The position numbers were made by a program, and so were the translations under genes. Positions 33,210 to 33,369 of a stretch of DNA of 33,369 nucleotides are shown in pieces. Source of the stretch: Geobacillus icigianus (GTDB lineage: Bacteria > Bacillota > Bacilli > Bacillales > Anoxybacillaceae); the NCBI RefSeq assembly GCF_000750005.1, contig NZ_JPYA01000157.1, positions 1 through 33,369 of the forward strand, written 5' to 3'. The notes beneath the pieces were generated by a model. It saw only the letters and a program-made list of their open reading frames with translations, did not search any database and was not told the origin of the DNA. The first letter of the stretch is position 1. Each line of letters starts with the position of its first letter.

Positions 33210-33369
33210 ATGCCGCTCGACCACACCCACCAATTGACCATCCTCCGCGACATTTTGTCGGAACATCAACTCGATTGCTGCGGAACGGTGGCCGAATGCG
33301 AGCAAATCGAACGGCTTGTCAAGTCGCTGCTTGCGAACAACGAAGTGAGCGCAAATGTCAAGGACATTC
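33210..33369 (+). CDS. ytzH: YtzH-like protein, N-terminal part (cut by the window end)
   Basis: An open frame runs from the ATG at 33210 to the window end. GAAAGGACGGTGA precedes it, with AAAGGA as a usable Shine-Dalgarno. The 53 visible residues begin MPLDHTHQLTILRDILSEHQ and include DCCGTVAECEQIERLVKSLL, which I recognise as the start of the short YtzH family of Bacillaceae (about 90 residues). The function is unknown, and the two adjacent cysteines plus a third suggest a metal or redox site only loosely. Position beside trmB matches B. subtilis. The C-terminal part cannot be judged. Confidence 0.75.
   Translation, partial: MPLDHTHQLTILRDILSEHQLDCCGTVAECEQIERLVKSLLANNEVSANVKDI

Overview
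The window is a piece of a Geobacillus-type chromosome (thermophilic Bacillaceae). The tyrosyl-tRNA synthetase has the length and nearly the sequence I know for the classical Bacillus stearothermophilus/caldotenax enzyme, the DNA is GC-rich, and gene order follows the Bacillus subtilis sspA-thiI-nifZ-ezrA ... acsA-acuABC-ccpA-aroA-ytxJHG-murC-sftA-ytpR ... ytnP-trmB-ytzH segment almost gene for gene. I found no tRNA or rRNA gene, no prophage, no intact insertion sequence and no convincing CRISPR array. Identifications rest on motifs, protein length and remembered synteny, not on a database search.

Layout. Positions 12-2657 (minus): a spore DNA-binding SASP gene, then the sulfur-transfer pair thiI and a NifS-type cysteine desulfurase. 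After a 500-bp gene-free stretch come ezrA (minus, cell division) and, divergently, hisJ and a free-methionine-sulfoxide reductase (plus). Next are a GAF-GGDEF protein (minus), rpsD with an S4-type autoregulatory leader (plus), tyrS with a Tyr T-box (minus), and a large class A penicillin-binding protein with a fibronectin III tail (plus). Positions 14329-20140 are a carbon-control block: acsA (minus) faces acuABC (plus), with cre-like sites between, and then ccpA. AcsA is made here, AcuA/AcuC would acetylate and deacetylate its lysine, and CcpA probably controls both transcripts.

Positions 20437-31848: aroA (chorismate mutase-DAHP synthase), the overlapping stress operon ytxG-ytxH-ytxJ behind a sigma-B-like promoter, murC, sftA, an operon of ytoP (M42 peptidase), a DUF84 NTPase, ytpQ and ytpR, then a small PepSY-like gene and the lactonase-like ytnP. 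The window closes with trmB (minus) and the start of ytzH (plus, cut by the window end).

The unexplained material lies in the gaps. A 14-bp perfect inverted repeat encloses the sspA ribosome-binding region and takes in its start codon. A degenerate repeat family around GGCTGGTGATT occurs in five separate intergenic gaps, forms tandem units between pbp and acsA, and lies next to three 27-30-bp repeats with a 64-65-bp period between ytnP and trmB. Repeated GTTCACAAAC motifs lie upstream of ccpA. These, especially the ytnP-trmB array with its own terminator-like hairpin, are the best candidates for something undescribed.
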